DNA of 54,056 nt, taken from assembly GCA_003130875.1 (NCBI GenBank), contig QEXY01000118.1, positions 1 to 54,056 on the forward strand, given 5' to 3'. Under the pieces are notes generated by a model. The model searched no databases, was not told the origin of the DNA, and saw nothing but the letters and a program-made list of their open reading frames with translations. Every line of letters starts with the position of its first letter. Position 1 is the stretch's first letter. This stretch comes from Ardenticatenia bacterium. GTDB taxonomy: Bacteria > Chloroflexota > Anaerolineae > 4572-78 > NAK82. Made by a program: the position numbers and the translations under genes. This document shows positions 1 to 7,871 of this stretch, piece after piece.

Positions 1-98
1 CCGCCTCGATCGCGGCCATGATCCTCACCACCGAGGCGCTCATCACCGACATCCCTGAAAAGGAGAAACCGGCCGCGACCCCTCCGCCTGAGTATTGA
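1..98 (+). CDS. groL: Chaperonin GroEL, C-terminal fragment
   Basis: This is the last 31 codons of a gene that enters from the left edge; the reading frame begins at base 3 and stops with TGA at 96-98. The translation contains the stretch MILTTEALITDIPEKE, which is the conserved C-terminal segment of GroEL (Hsp60), followed by a short Pro-rich tail ending in PPPEY. The usual Gly-Met-rich GroEL tail is absent, as in many Chloroflexota-type chaperonins (recalled, not checked). GroEL forms the 14-subunit cytosolic folding chamber. A strong terminator follows 28 bases later, so the gene ends its transcription unit. Confidence 0.93.
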   Translation, partial: ASIAAMILTTEALITDIPEKEKPAATPPPEY

Positions 99-125
99 TG
101 CACAAAGCGCAAGTGCGCAGAGAAC

Positions 126-158
126 GGGGTGGCACATCAATGCCACCCCCCTTTTTTT
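126..158 (+). terminator. Rho-independent terminator of groEL
   Basis: The perfect inverted repeat GGGGTGGCA (126-134) / TGCCACCCC (141-149) has a six-base loop and is followed by a run of T at 152-158. It lies 28 bases past the groEL stop codon and separates it from xdhC. Confidence 0.93.
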
Positions 159-249
159 CATCGCGGAAGGGCGCTGTATTGCGTCTAGAAAGGCGGTGAT
201 GTAGCATACAGTGCGTCCTTACATGATTGGATAGGCAGGGCAGGAAAGA

Positions 250-1293
250 ATGCATGACGTCCTCGATAAGCTTGAAGCGTGGCGACAACAGGGCCAACAG
301 ATCGGCATTGCCACCGTCATCAGCACGTGGGGCTCTTCACCGCGCCCGGTGGGTGCCAAGCTGATTACCACGTTGCGAGGAGACATCGCCGGCTCCGTCA
401 GCGCCGGCTGTGTCGAAGGGGCGGTCATCGAGGCGTGTCACCAGGCAATCCAATCAGGGCAACCCCAGGTGCTCAAATTCGGTGTCGCCGACGAGAATGC
501 ATGGGAAGTCGGCCTAGCTTGTGGTGGCACGATTGAGGTGATGGTGGAACCGTTTGCTGCACTTAGCGGCGTTTATGAGACCCTGCACCGGCGGCTCATC
601 GAGCACCAACCGCTGGCACTGGTCAGCGTCCTCAGCGGCGATGCAAGCCAGATCAACCGCAAACTGCTTATCTATCCCGATGGGCGTAGCGAAGGCGATC
701 TGAAATTGTCGGATGCTCAACACAAACAGGTGGTCGCATATGCGTTGGAGCGACTGGCACGTGGTGAAGGCACCACCTTGCAGCTCGAGGGCGGTCCACA
801 CCTGTTCATCGAGGTCTATCCACCCGTGCCGCGCCTGATCATCGTCGGCGCTGTACACATTGCCGAGGTGCTGGTGCCGATGGCCAATCTGCTCGGCTAT
901 GAGACCATCGTGATCGACCCGCGCTCTGCGTTTGCTACACGGGAGCGTTTTCCTCAAGCGACCCAGATTATCCGTGAGTATCCACAACGTGTCCTGCCCA
1001 GTCTGAGCTTGGATCGCTTTGCCTATCTGGTAGTCTTAACCCATGACCCCAAACTGGACGACCCCAGTTTAGTTATCGGGCTGACCCATCCGCTGCGTTA
1101 TGTTGGGGCGCTGGGAAGTCAGCGCACCAACGCGCGGCGCATCGAACGCCTGCGCGGAATGGGCGTCAGCGAAGAACAGCTGGCGCGTCTGCACGCTCCG
1201 ATCGGCCTGCCGCTGGGTGGCCGTTCGCCCGCCGAGATTGCATTAAGCATTCTGGCACAGATCACCCAGGTACGGTATGGCCAGCCTGTTTGA
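250..1293 (+). CDS. xdhC: XdhC/CoxF-family molybdenum hydroxylase maturation factor
   Basis: This 347-residue protein has both halves of the XdhC/CoxI family. The N-terminal XdhC_CoxI domain (about 10-80) carries the GSSPRPVGAK and SAGCVEGA motifs, with GLACGG near residue 95. The C-terminal Rossmann-like domain (about 195-340) carries IIVGAVHIAE and the RYVGALGSQRTNARR and GRSPAEIALSILAQ signatures. Known members bind sulfurated molybdenum cofactor and deliver it to xanthine dehydrogenase or CO dehydrogenase-like enzymes in the cytoplasm. The dinucleotide-fold motif reads GAVHIA where many relatives have GAGHVA. The 3' end overlaps the next gene by 17 bases, so the three genes here are translationally linked. 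Purine-rich AGGAAAG lies just upstream of the ATG, with unusually short spacing. Confidence 0.9.
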   Translation: MHDVLDKLEAWRQQGQQIGIATVISTWGSSPRPVGAKLITTLRGDIAGSVSAGCVEGAVIEACHQAIQSGQPQVLKFGVADENAWEVGLACGGTIEVMVEPFAALSGVYETLHRRLIEHQPLALVSVLSGDASQINRKLLIYPDGRSEGDLKLSDAQHKQVVAYALERLARGEGTTLQLEGGPHLFIEVYPPVPRLIIVGAVHIAEVLVPMANLLGYETIVIDPRSAFATRERFPQATQIIREYPQRVLPSLSLDRFAYLVVLTHDPKLDDPSLVIGLTHPLRYVGALGSQRTNARRIERLRGMGVSEEQLARLHAPIGLPLGGRSPAEIALSILAQITQVRYGQPV

Positions 1294-2176
1294 TTCCATC
1301 GACGACGTACAATCCGCCCTACTGGCCGGACGCTACATCGCCGACCGCGCGTTGGCCACGGTCATCTTTCTGGCAACCCGCCTGGGCAAGCCGCTCTTTC
1401 TGGAGGGCGAAGCCGGTGTTGGCAAGACCGAGGTCGCCAAAGTGCTGGCGGAAGTGCTCCATACCCGCCTCATCCGCCTGCAGTGTTACGAAGGCCTGGA
1501 TGTGCACACAGCGGTCTACGAGTGGGCTTACGCCCGCCAGATCATGCATCTGCGCTTGCTGGAAGCGCGCGGCGAAGCGTCCACCGCCAGCGAAAAGGAC
1601 CTGTATAGCGCCGAGTTTCTGATCGCCCGTCCGTTGTTACAGGCGGTACAATGGGATGGCAGCGTGCCCCCCGTGCTGTTGATCGACGAGATCGACCGCG
1701 CTGATGAGGAGTTTGAGAGCTTCTTGCTCGAGTTCCTCTCTGATTTTCAGATCACCATCCCGGAGATCGGCACCATCCGTGCGATGCGTCCACCGATCGT
1801 GGTCATCACCTCCAACCGCACGCGTGAGGTACACGATGCGCTTAAGCGGCGCTGCCTGTACCATTGGATCGACTACCCCACGTTCGAAGCGGAGTACCAG
1901 ATCGTCATGCTCAAGGTGCCGGGCATCACCCAGCAGCTCGCCTTCCAGGTGACCACAGTGTGCCAGCAGCTGCGTCAGGCGGAGCTGTTCAAAGCACCTG
2001 GCATCGCCGAGACGCTCGACTGGGCGACCGCGCTGGTGACGATGGGCCGTCAGGAGCTGGATGAAGCCACCGTCAACGAGACGCTGGGTGTCTTGCTCAA
2101 ATACCAGGACGACGTACAACGGGTGCGCGGGGAGATGGTCCATGGACTCGTCCAACGTGCGCATGGTCGCCGCTGA
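1277..2176 (+). CDS. coxD: MoxR-type AAA+ ATPase, CoxD-like
   Basis: This 299-residue AAA+ ATPase of the MoxR/CoxD group has a Walker A GEAGVGKT near residue 45, a Walker B LLIDEIDRAD near 136 and a sensor-1 region VVITSNRTREVHDALKRRC near 175. The ALKRRC element is typical of this group. In carboxydotrophs CoxD is a membrane-associated ATPase that works with CoxE to build the sulfur/copper-containing active site of CO dehydrogenase. The start codon lies inside the end of xdhC and the end overlaps the start of coxE, so the three genes form one unit. Placement next to XdhC and a VWA_CoxE protein supports CoxD over a generic MoxR ATPase. Its substrate enzyme is not encoded in this window. Confidence 0.88.
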   Translation: MASLFDSIDDVQSALLAGRYIADRALATVIFLATRLGKPLFLEGEAGVGKTEVAKVLAEVLHTRLIRLQCYEGLDVHTAVYEWAYARQIMHLRLLEARGEASTASEKDLYSAEFLIARPLLQAVQWDGSVPPVLLIDEIDRADEEFESFLLEFLSDFQITIPEIGTIRAMRPPIVVITSNRTREVHDALKRRCLYHWIDYPTFEAEYQIVMLKVPGITQQLAFQVTTVCQQLRQAELFKAPGIAETLDWATALVTMGRQELDEATVNETLGVLLKYQDDVQRVRGEMVHGLVQRAHGRR

Positions 2177-3383
2177 TCTGCTCGCTCACCAGCAGCTGCC
2201 TGCCAACTTGTTGCACTTCGTGCGCCTGCTGCGCCAGCTGGGTTTCCGGATCAGTGCAGAGCGTGTGACCGACCTGTTGCAGGGGTTAACCCTCATTGAC
2301 CTGACGCGCCGCAATGACTGCTATCACGTCATGCGGGCGTGCCTGGTGACCCATCCCGAGCAAATCCCGCTGTTCGACCGCGCTTTCAACCTCTTCTGGC
2401 TGGGACGCGAACAGTGGCTGTTGGAATTGGGTGCAACCACCTTCCAGCGGCCCACGCCCTTACGGCAACAAGCGCTGCGCGCGGCTCGGATGTCATCCCG
2501 AGAGAGGCTGGATGACCGTTATCTACCCCCGGAGGAAGGATCTCAGCATGCTGCAGAGAGCGAGCTGAGCGCCACCTACAGCCCATGGGAGACGTTGCGC
2601 CATAAGGACTTCGCCGCCATGTCACGTGAGGAATTGCAGCTGGCACAGCGCTGGATGGACGCATTGATCTGGCGTATGGGCGAACGGCGCACCCGCCGGC
2701 GCATCCGCGCTTACAAGCGCACCTGCTGCTTGGACCTTTCAACCACAATGCGCAAGAGCATGCCCCAACAGGGGGAGATCGTGCACCTGGCCTGGCAGCG
2801 TCCGCGCTTCAAACCACGCCCGCTGGTGATTATCTGCGACATAAGCGGATCGATGGAACGCTATTCGCGCCTCTTCCTGCACTTTATGTATGCCGTCCGC
2901 CAGGGCGCGAAACGTGTCGAGGCCTTTGTCTTCGGCACACGTCTCACGCGCATCACATCGGCATTGCGCCACCGCGATGTGGACACGGCGCTCCAGGAGG
3001 TCTCCCAGGAAGTGGTGGACTGGTCGGGCGGGACGCGCATCGGCGAGTCGCTCAAGACATTCAACTACCGCTGGTCGCGCAGAGTGCTGCGCAACGGCGC
3101 CACGGTGATCATTATCAGCGACGGTTGGGATCGCGGTGACATCGCGCTGCTGCGCCACGAGATGGATCGCTTGCAGCACAGTTGTCACCGCCTCATCTGG
3201 CTCAACCCGCTCGCCGGCGCGCCGCATTACCAGCCGCTGGTGCGTGGTATGCAGGCAGCACTGCCCTATGTGGACGAGTTCCTGCCGCTGCACAACCTGG
3301 AGAGCTTAGAGGCAGTGGTGCGCCGTCTGGGCGAACCCATTATGCCGCGCGCCACACCTTCGATCGGCAGGTTCTTGAGATAG
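2142..3383 (+). CDS. coxE: VWA domain protein, CoxE-like
   Basis: This 413-residue protein belongs to the VWA_CoxE family. The von Willebrand A domain in the C-terminal half has the metal-ion-dependent adhesion motif DISGSM after PLVIIC, then WSGGTRIGESL (the Thr of the MIDAS) and IIISDGWDRGD. The N-terminal half is helical and Arg-rich. I chose the ATG at 2142 because GGGGAG lies 8-10 bases upstream and the protein then begins MDSSNVRMVAADLL; the open frame runs further 5' but only as an out-of-frame shadow of coxD. CoxE works with the MoxR-type CoxD in cofactor maturation of CO dehydrogenase, and MoxR-VWA pairing is a general rule. The gene overlaps coxD by 35 bases and ends in front of two strong hairpins. 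Confidence 0.88.
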   Translation: MDSSNVRMVAADLLAHQQLPANLLHFVRLLRQLGFRISAERVTDLLQGLTLIDLTRRNDCYHVMRACLVTHPEQIPLFDRAFNLFWLGREQWLLELGATTFQRPTPLRQQALRAARMSSRERLDDRYLPPEEGSQHAAESELSATYSPWETLRHKDFAAMSREELQLAQRWMDALIWRMGERRTRRRIRAYKRTCCLDLSTTMRKSMPQQGEIVHLAWQRPRFKPRPLVIICDISGSMERYSRLFLHFMYAVRQGAKRVEAFVFGTRLTRITSALRHRDVDTALQEVSQEVVDWSGGTRIGESLKTFNYRWSRRVLRNGATVIIISDGWDRGDIALLRHEMDRLQHSCHRLIWLNPLAGAPHYQPLVRGMQAALPYVDEFLPLHNLESLEAVVRRLGEPIMPRATPSIGRFLR

Positions 3384-3403
3384 TGGCAAGACGAATGCAG
3401 AAA

Positions 3404-3487
3404 CCGCGCGCGTGAACGCGCGGCTGATGTCCACCGCAAAGCTTCCAGTGGGCCAACCTCCCGCAGGTTTGGAACTCACGGGAGGTT
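3404..3487. repeat. Two strong hairpins between convergent genes
   Basis: Two inverted repeats sit between coxE and the convergent secreted-protein gene. The first is CCGCGCG (3404-3410) / CGCGCGG (3417-3423) with a six-base loop. The second is AACCTCCCG (3455-3463) / CGGGAGGTT (3479-3487) with a 15-base loop. Neither is followed by a T-run on either strand, so they are not classical terminators. They may still end or protect the two converging transcripts, or be REP-like intergenic repeats. Confidence 0.6.
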
Positions 3488-3545
3488 ACACCGCTGCGTG
3501 CTCGACGCTCTCTGCCGTCAAAGTGGTAGCACCTCATGCATAGGG

Positions 3546-3830
3546 CTATGTCGCTTCACGCATGATCACTGGCAGATAAATGTTCGGTGTTGGCATCTCC
3601 CCACCCGGCCAGAAGCCCCAACAGCCGCGTATGGTGCTGCCGGTGCCACACCCCACCGCCATCTGGCCAACGGTGAACTGGGCGCGGTAGTGTGTCGAAC
3701 TGGCTTGGCCGCCGCTGCCGACGAAGGCCATCAACCACTCGATCTTGTAGTGGGTGGACGACATGGCTTGTGCACCCGCTGCCAGCGCCAGGGTGGCAAT
3801 CAGCACAAGGACGAACAGCGCGCTTCGCAT
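3546..3830 (-). CDS. Small secreted protein with STHY/GFWPG-type repeat
   Basis: This 94-residue exported protein starts at the ATG at 3830, which has GGAGG seven bases upstream; an earlier in-frame start would add six residues and lacks that site. Residues 1-22 form a signal peptide (MRSALFVLVLIATLALAAGAQA). The mature part has two related segments, SSTHYKIEWLMAFVGSGGQA and SSTHYRAQFTVGQMAVG, then a C-terminal GCWGFWPGG and a short tail. I recognise this as a small member of a group of Chloroflexota secreted proteins whose repeats end in GFWPG-like motifs; its function is unknown. The two Cys of the mature protein could form a disulfide. The gene lies 27 bases after the next gene on the same strand and probably shares its promoter. 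Confidence 0.75.
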   Translation of the reverse strand: MRSALFVLVLIATLALAAGAQAMSSTHYKIEWLMAFVGSGGQASSTHYRAQFTVGQMAVGCGTGSTIRGCWGFWPGGEMPTPNIYLPVIMREAT

Positions 3831-3857
3831 TGTAACACCTCCCACCACCCCACTGCC

Positions 3858-4817
3858 TCAGTAGATCACCACCATGATGTCGCCATTGACGCCATTTCCG
3901 GCAGCATCCGAACGTCTGCACTCCAACTCATTCTGGTCTGTATGCCAGGCACAGTTGACGATGCGCGCATTATTAACATCGGAACCATGGGCTGTGGCGG
4001 TGTAGAAACGATCGTTCACTCGAAAGCCAAAGTTCAGCCTGCAGCGCCCCACAGCGCTTCCATTGGCTATGCCCACGCCGCTTCCCATCGTAAAGGAACG
4101 GTAGATAGTTGAGCCGCTGTTTGCACACTTGGCGAATATCGCCGCCTTCACCAGTCCGAAGCCGGTGCGGATCTGAGTGACGCTGCCAGGATTGCCATCC
4201 ACCTGAAACGTTGCAGTATGGCTGGAGTTATAGACCACGATATCACCGTCTTGACCAGAGGTGCCAAGATAAAGGCCACCAGCACCCCCACTCAGGTGGA
4301 TAGTCTGCCGATTGGAGCTATCGTAGAAATAGAGATGACCACTGCCCGCGTTGCTGCCACCGATGCGTGCCCCCGGACGCAGCGTGGCGGCATAGGGCAC
4401 GACGCGCACCGCCTCGCGGGGCGACAGCGTTTCGCTACCCACCTGAATCTCCAGGAAGAGCTGCTGCCCGTTGAAGTCGGCATCGTTGCAGTTGTAGATC
4501 GCTGTGGTAAAGTAGCCGTCGTTGACCGAGACACTGGTCGAATAGGTGCACAGCTGGGTACCACCTGTTTGAGCATCGTACAGGCTGGCACGGATAGTAT
4601 AGTTGCCATCGGGAACTGGACCACCGCCCACGGCATCTAGGAGCCGCCCTTGCACGGTGATGGCCCAGCCGACCGCGGCGGCTGCCGTTACGTCCTCTTG
4701 TGCGAGGACCTCCTCGTCCCCTGAGGGCTCCTGTGCCTGCATCAGCCCGACGGCTAATGCCATTCCCAATGCCAATCCAAGCACAAGGCTCAATGCCCAC
4801 ATCCGCTTTGTATTCAT
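3858..4817 (-). CDS. Secreted protein with YQGRL-type N-terminal domain
   Basis: This 319-residue exported protein starts at the ATG at 4817, preceded by AAAGGAGGAAAG; the longer open frame to 4931 is noncoding leader. A signal peptide covers about residues 1-28 and cleaves near MQAQ. Residues 50-150 follow a pattern I recognise from surface proteins of Chloroflexota and Planctomycetota: TVQGRLLD, PVPDGNYTIRASLYDAQTGG, then ...LEIQVGSETLSPREAVRVVPYA. The later part is Gly/Ser-rich and beta-strand-like (GLYLGTSGQDGDIVVYNSS), with four or more Cys in the C-terminal 100 residues. The role may be cell-surface or extracellular-fibre related, but that is inference. It is the first gene of a two-gene unit with the small secreted protein. 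Confidence 0.75.
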   Translation of the reverse strand: MNTKRMWALSLVLGLALGMALAVGLMQAQEPSGDEEVLAQEDVTAAAAVGWAITVQGRLLDAVGGGPVPDGNYTIRASLYDAQTGGTQLCTYSTSVSVNDGYFTTAIYNCNDADFNGQQLFLEIQVGSETLSPREAVRVVPYAATLRPGARIGGSNAGSGHLYFYDSSNRQTIHLSGGAGGLYLGTSGQDGDIVVYNSSHTATFQVDGNPGSVTQIRTGFGLVKAAIFAKCANSGSTIYRSFTMGSGVGIANGSAVGRCRLNFGFRVNDRFYTATAHGSDVNNARIVNCAWHTDQNELECRRSDAAGNGVNGDIMVVIY

Positions 4818-4984
4818 GGCTTTCCTCCTTTGTGCGAGAATCGAACAAATGTTATCGCTAAGAGTTGGTAAAACACTGAGAAAGGAGGAAGCTGCCAATC
4901 CTGAGGTAAAGCAGCTGGTGCGAGGTCGCAATAGAGGAAGGAAGGATTCAGCAGTTTCCCAAGATGATATTCTTTTCTAAACCC

Positions 4985-5013
4985 ATTATAGCACAAGAAT
5001 TTGGATATTTCAA
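4985..5013 (-). promoter_or_regulatory. Promoter of the secreted-protein pair
   Basis: On the minus strand TTGAAA (5008-5013) and TATAAT (4985-4990) are 17 bases apart, a near-consensus sigma70-type promoter. Transcription would start near 4978, giving a leader of about 160 bases before the ATG at 4817. Confidence 0.75.
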
Positions 5014-5117
5014 TAGGTGGATATGGAAAACTCAAAGCGATCATCCTGCCTGCCCGTCTCCCATAGCGATTCAGGCAACATCTCCTTTTACGCCCTTTTT
5101 GCAGGGGGTATCGTGAT

Positions 5118-5146
5118 TTGCCCAAACGAGGCCTGTGTGGTATACT
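5118..5146 (+). promoter_or_regulatory. Promoter of tRNA-Phe
   Basis: TTGCCC (5118-5123) and TATACT (5141-5146) are separated by 17 bases and lie just upstream of the tRNA, whose first base is 5161. Confidence 0.75.
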
Positions 5147-5160
5147 GACAATATCAACTT

Positions 5161-5234
5161 GCCGAGGTAGCTCAGCCTGGTAGAGCACTTGACTGAAAAT
5201 CAAGGTGTCCCCAGTTCAAATCTGGGCCTCGGCA
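5161..5234 (+). tRNA. tRNA-Phe (GAA)
   Basis: The cloverleaf is complete. The acceptor stem GCCGAGG (5161-5167) pairs with CCTCGGC (5227-5233) and the discriminator is A5234. The D arm is GCTC...GAGC. The anticodon stem is CTTGA/TCAAG around the loop CTGAAAA, giving anticodon GAA at 5195-5197. The T arm is CCCAG-TTCAAAT-CTGGG. The 3' CCA is not encoded. The length of 74 bases is normal. Confidence 0.97.
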
Positions 5235-5379
5235 CTCGGTACCGCCACAGGTTTGAAATCTCTATGGCTTATACCACAATATCTTGTGGTCACCGGCTAT
5301 GATCTCTTGTTAATCTCCTCTGTGATTGTTGTCACCCTGCCGAAACTTTGACAATTGTCCTAATAGAAAATCGCCAGCC

Positions 5380-5422
5380 GGTGGCTCTCGCACCTTCTGG
5401 GATCGGGAGAGTGCCACCTTTT
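5380..5422 (+). terminator. Possible terminator before aroA
   Basis: GGTGGCTCTC (5380-5389) pairs with GAGA plus GCCACC (5407-5418, a two-base bulge) and is followed by TTTT (5419-5422). It lies 145 bases after the tRNA and upstream of the aroA promoter, so it would end read-through from the tRNA. The large loop and short T-run make the call moderate. Apart from this hairpin and the aroA promoter, I see nothing in the 300-base stretch 5235-5534. Confidence 0.5.
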
Positions 5423-5474
5423 GTCAAGATTTCCTCGATCACCTGGTGACGATCTCTCAGCACAAGCACTGCGT

Positions 5475-5503
5475 TTGACCATCCTCTAGCTGTGCAGTAT
5501 AGT
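5475..5503 (+). promoter_or_regulatory. Promoter of the aro operon
   Basis: TTGACC (5475-5480) and TATAGT (5498-5503) are 17 bases apart, 32 bases upstream of the aroA start. GGGGGAGG immediately before 5525 is the ribosome binding site. Confidence 0.75.
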
Positions 5504-5534
5504 GGCATATTAGAGTGGGGGAGGTATAGAGAGA

Positions 5535-6839
5535 ATGCAGCTGCGCATACGTTCTGGCTCGGCCCTGCGAGGAATGGTCACCGCACCGGGCGATAAGTCT
5601 ATCTCCCATCGAGCACTGTTGTTGGGCGCTCTGGCCCAGGGCGACAGCGCAGTATACGGTTGGCTGCCGGCGGCAGATTGCCAGGCCACCCTGAACGCGG
5701 TGCGCGCTCTGGGTGTTGTGGTGGAACAGCATGCGCCCGGCGATCTGATCGTCCACGGACGCGGTCTGCGTGGATTGTGTCCACCCGGGGCTCAAGCGGT
5801 GCTGGATTGTCAGGGCTCCGGCACCACGATGCGCCTGTTAGCCGGCATTTTGGCCGGTTACCCGGCAGTCAGCGTGTTGGATGGTCATGCCGGCTTGCGG
5901 CGCCGACCGATGGAACGGGTCGCCGTACCACTGCGACAGATGGGTGCTCAAGTGGAAACCACGAACGGTTGCCCTCCGATCACCATTCGCGGGGGTGCGC
6001 TGCACGCCATCGAGTATACGATGCCGGTTGCCAGCGCGCAGGTCAAAAGCGCCATTCTGCTGGCTGGCCTATATGCCGATGGCGAGACAGTGGTCCAGCA
6101 GCCAGGACCGGCGCGCGACCACACCGAACGGATGCTGCGAGCCCAAGGTGTCCACATCGTACAGCACGATGACACGGTTCGTCTGAGGCCAAGCGAACAG
6201 CCGCTCGCGCCGTTGCAATTGACCGTGCCAGCTGACTTCTCCTCCGCTGCCTTTATGTTGGTCGCGGCCTTGTTGGTGCCGAATTCGGAGGTTCTCCTGC
6301 GCCAAACCAACGTGAACCCGACACGCACCGGGTTGCTGGACGTGTTGCAGGCAATGGGGGCGCACATCCAGGTCGGTGAGGTGCGTGAGCAGGGTGGTGA
6401 ACCGGTCGCCGACCTGCTTGTGCATTCGGCGACCTTGCGAGCGGGCCAGGTGGCAGGTGATCTGGTGGTGCGCATGATTGACGAGTTCCCCATCTTTGCT
6501 GTAGCTGCCACGCAGGCGTATGGCAGCACGGTAGTGCGCGATGCCCAGGAATTGCGAGTCAAAGAAAGCGACCGCATCGCCGCTGTGGCCACCGAGCTGC
6601 GCAAGATGGGAGCACGCATCGAAGAGCAGGCGGATGGTTTTATCGTAGAGGGGCCGGCAACGTTACAAGGGGCACACGTGGACAGCCACGGCGATCACCG
6701 GTTGGCGATGGCTTTGGTGGTGGCGGGCCTGATCGCACGCGGGGAGACCGTGGTGCACGGGTGTGAGGTGATCGGCGACAGTTTTCCGGATTTCGTGCCA
6801 ATGATGCGTCAATTGGGCGCTGCGATCGAGGAGGTTTGA
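5535..6839 (+). CDS. aroA: 3-phosphoshikimate 1-carboxyvinyltransferase (EPSP synthase)
   Basis: This 434-residue protein catalyses the sixth step of the shikimate pathway, transferring the enolpyruvyl group of PEP to shikimate 3-phosphate in the cytoplasm. Signatures are APGDKSISHRALLLGAL near residue 17 (catalytic Lys and phosphoshikimate-binding Ser/Arg), LDCQGSGTTMRLLAG near 97 (the PEP-loop region), and RVKESDRIAA plus HGDHRLAMAL in the C-terminal half. The length is normal for the enzyme. A good promoter and the GGGGGAGG site precede the ATG. It heads a unit of aroA-aroE-aroC-aroKB in the same orientation, with short gaps. Confidence 0.96.
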   Translation: MQLRIRSGSALRGMVTAPGDKSISHRALLLGALAQGDSAVYGWLPAADCQATLNAVRALGVVVEQHAPGDLIVHGRGLRGLCPPGAQAVLDCQGSGTTMRLLAGILAGYPAVSVLDGHAGLRRRPMERVAVPLRQMGAQVETTNGCPPITIRGGALHAIEYTMPVASAQVKSAILLAGLYADGETVVQQPGPARDHTERMLRAQGVHIVQHDDTVRLRPSEQPLAPLQLTVPADFSSAAFMLVAALLVPNSEVLLRQTNVNPTRTGLLDVLQAMGAHIQVGEVREQGGEPVADLLVHSATLRAGQVAGDLVVRMIDEFPIFAVAATQAYGSTVVRDAQELRVKESDRIAAVATELRKMGARIEEQADGFIVEGPATLQGAHVDSHGDHRLAMALVVAGLIARGETVVHGCEVIGDSFPDFVPMMRQLGAAIEEV

Positions 6840-6885
6840 GAAACGGGGATATTGGCTTGTGGATGGAGTGAGGGGTGAGGCCGAG

Positions 6886-7833
6886 ATGAGCCAGGCACAG
6901 GTGGTTGTGTCGGAGTTGCGCATCACCGGGCGCACCCGATTAGTGGGCATATTGGGCTTGCCGGTGGAGCACAGTCTCAGCCCTGTCATGCACAATGCCG
7001 CTTTCGCCGCGCTGGGCCTGGATTGGGTGTACGTGCCCTTGCCAGTCTATCCGGATCACCTTGGCGAGGCAGTACGTGGATTGCGCGCGATGGGCTTTGC
7101 CGGTGCGAACGTCACAGTGCCGCACAAACAGGCTGTGTTGCGTTATCTGGATGATGTGGCACAGGATGCTCTCGTGATCGGCGCCGTCAACACCATCGTG
7201 GTGCGTGATAACGATCTCTATGGGGATAACACCGACGCCAGCGGCTTTATCGCAGCATTGATCGAGGCGGGCTTCGACCCTCGGGGCATTTACGCTGCCG
7301 TGTTAGGAGCAGGTGGAGCAGCGCGCGCCGTGGCCCATGCCTTGGCCAACGCAGGTGCACGCCAAATATGCATCTATAATCGGCACATCCAACGCGCGCA
7401 CGAACTGTGCCGCGATATGGCACGCTTCCATCTCGGGGTGCGCTTCGAGGCTCATCCATTGGATGCCGTGCGCGATATCGACGAAGATTTCAGCTTGTTG
7501 GTCAATGCCACATCGCTGGGAATGTGGCCGGAGACGGAGGTTTCGCCGTGGCCGATAGACTTGCCCATCCCGGCTCACCTGACGGTGTGCGACTTGGTCT
7601 ACCGTCCTTTGGAGACCCTGTTCCTCACTCAGGCACGTGCTGCCGGCGCGGAGATCGTCAATGGCTTGGGCATGCTGGTCTACCAAGGCGCAGCAGCCTT
7701 TGAAATGTGGACGGGCCACCCGGCACCTGTGCATATCATGCGACAAGCGTGTCAAGAATTTCTGATGAAGGAGAGTTGCGCAGAGACCAGCACAGCAGAA
7801 CGGCAGATGGCTGGGACTGAACGAAGTGCATAG
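6886..7833 (+). CDS. aroE: Shikimate dehydrogenase (NADP)
   Basis: This 315-residue protein reduces 3-dehydroshikimate to shikimate. The substrate domain has the shikimate-binding SLSP in GLPVEHSLSPVMHNAAF, the catalytic Lys in NVTVPHKQAVL and the paired Asp in GDNTDASGF. The nucleotide domain has GAGGAARAVAHAL, with YNR after the second strand as the NADP-recognition region. I prefer the ATG at 6886, which has AGGGGTGAGG five bases upstream; a GTG at 6859 would add nine residues without a good ribosome site. The C-terminal tail (about 25 residues past the usual end) is unusual and polar. It is the standard AroE, in contrast to the divergent paralogue at 17922-18887. Confidence 0.95.
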   Translation: MSQAQVVVSELRITGRTRLVGILGLPVEHSLSPVMHNAAFAALGLDWVYVPLPVYPDHLGEAVRGLRAMGFAGANVTVPHKQAVLRYLDDVAQDALVIGAVNTIVVRDNDLYGDNTDASGFIAALIEAGFDPRGIYAAVLGAGGAARAVAHALANAGARQICIYNRHIQRAHELCRDMARFHLGVRFEAHPLDAVRDIDEDFSLLVNATSLGMWPETEVSPWPIDLPIPAHLTVCDLVYRPLETLFLTQARAAGAEIVNGLGMLVYQGAAAFEMWTGHPAPVHIMRQACQEFLMKESCAETSTAERQMAGTERSA

Positions 7834-7871
7834 ATTAGATCTGGACTTGCCGAAGGGATTGTGAGCTGCGC

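Larger units (their letters stand above)
4818..5160. other. Intergenic region with back-to-back promoters
   Basis: No gene is visible in this 343-base stretch. It holds the leader and promoter of the secreted-protein pair on the minus strand (a leader of about 160 bases) and the promoter of tRNA-Phe on the plus strand. The stretch is AT-richer than its surroundings. Confidence 0.6.
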
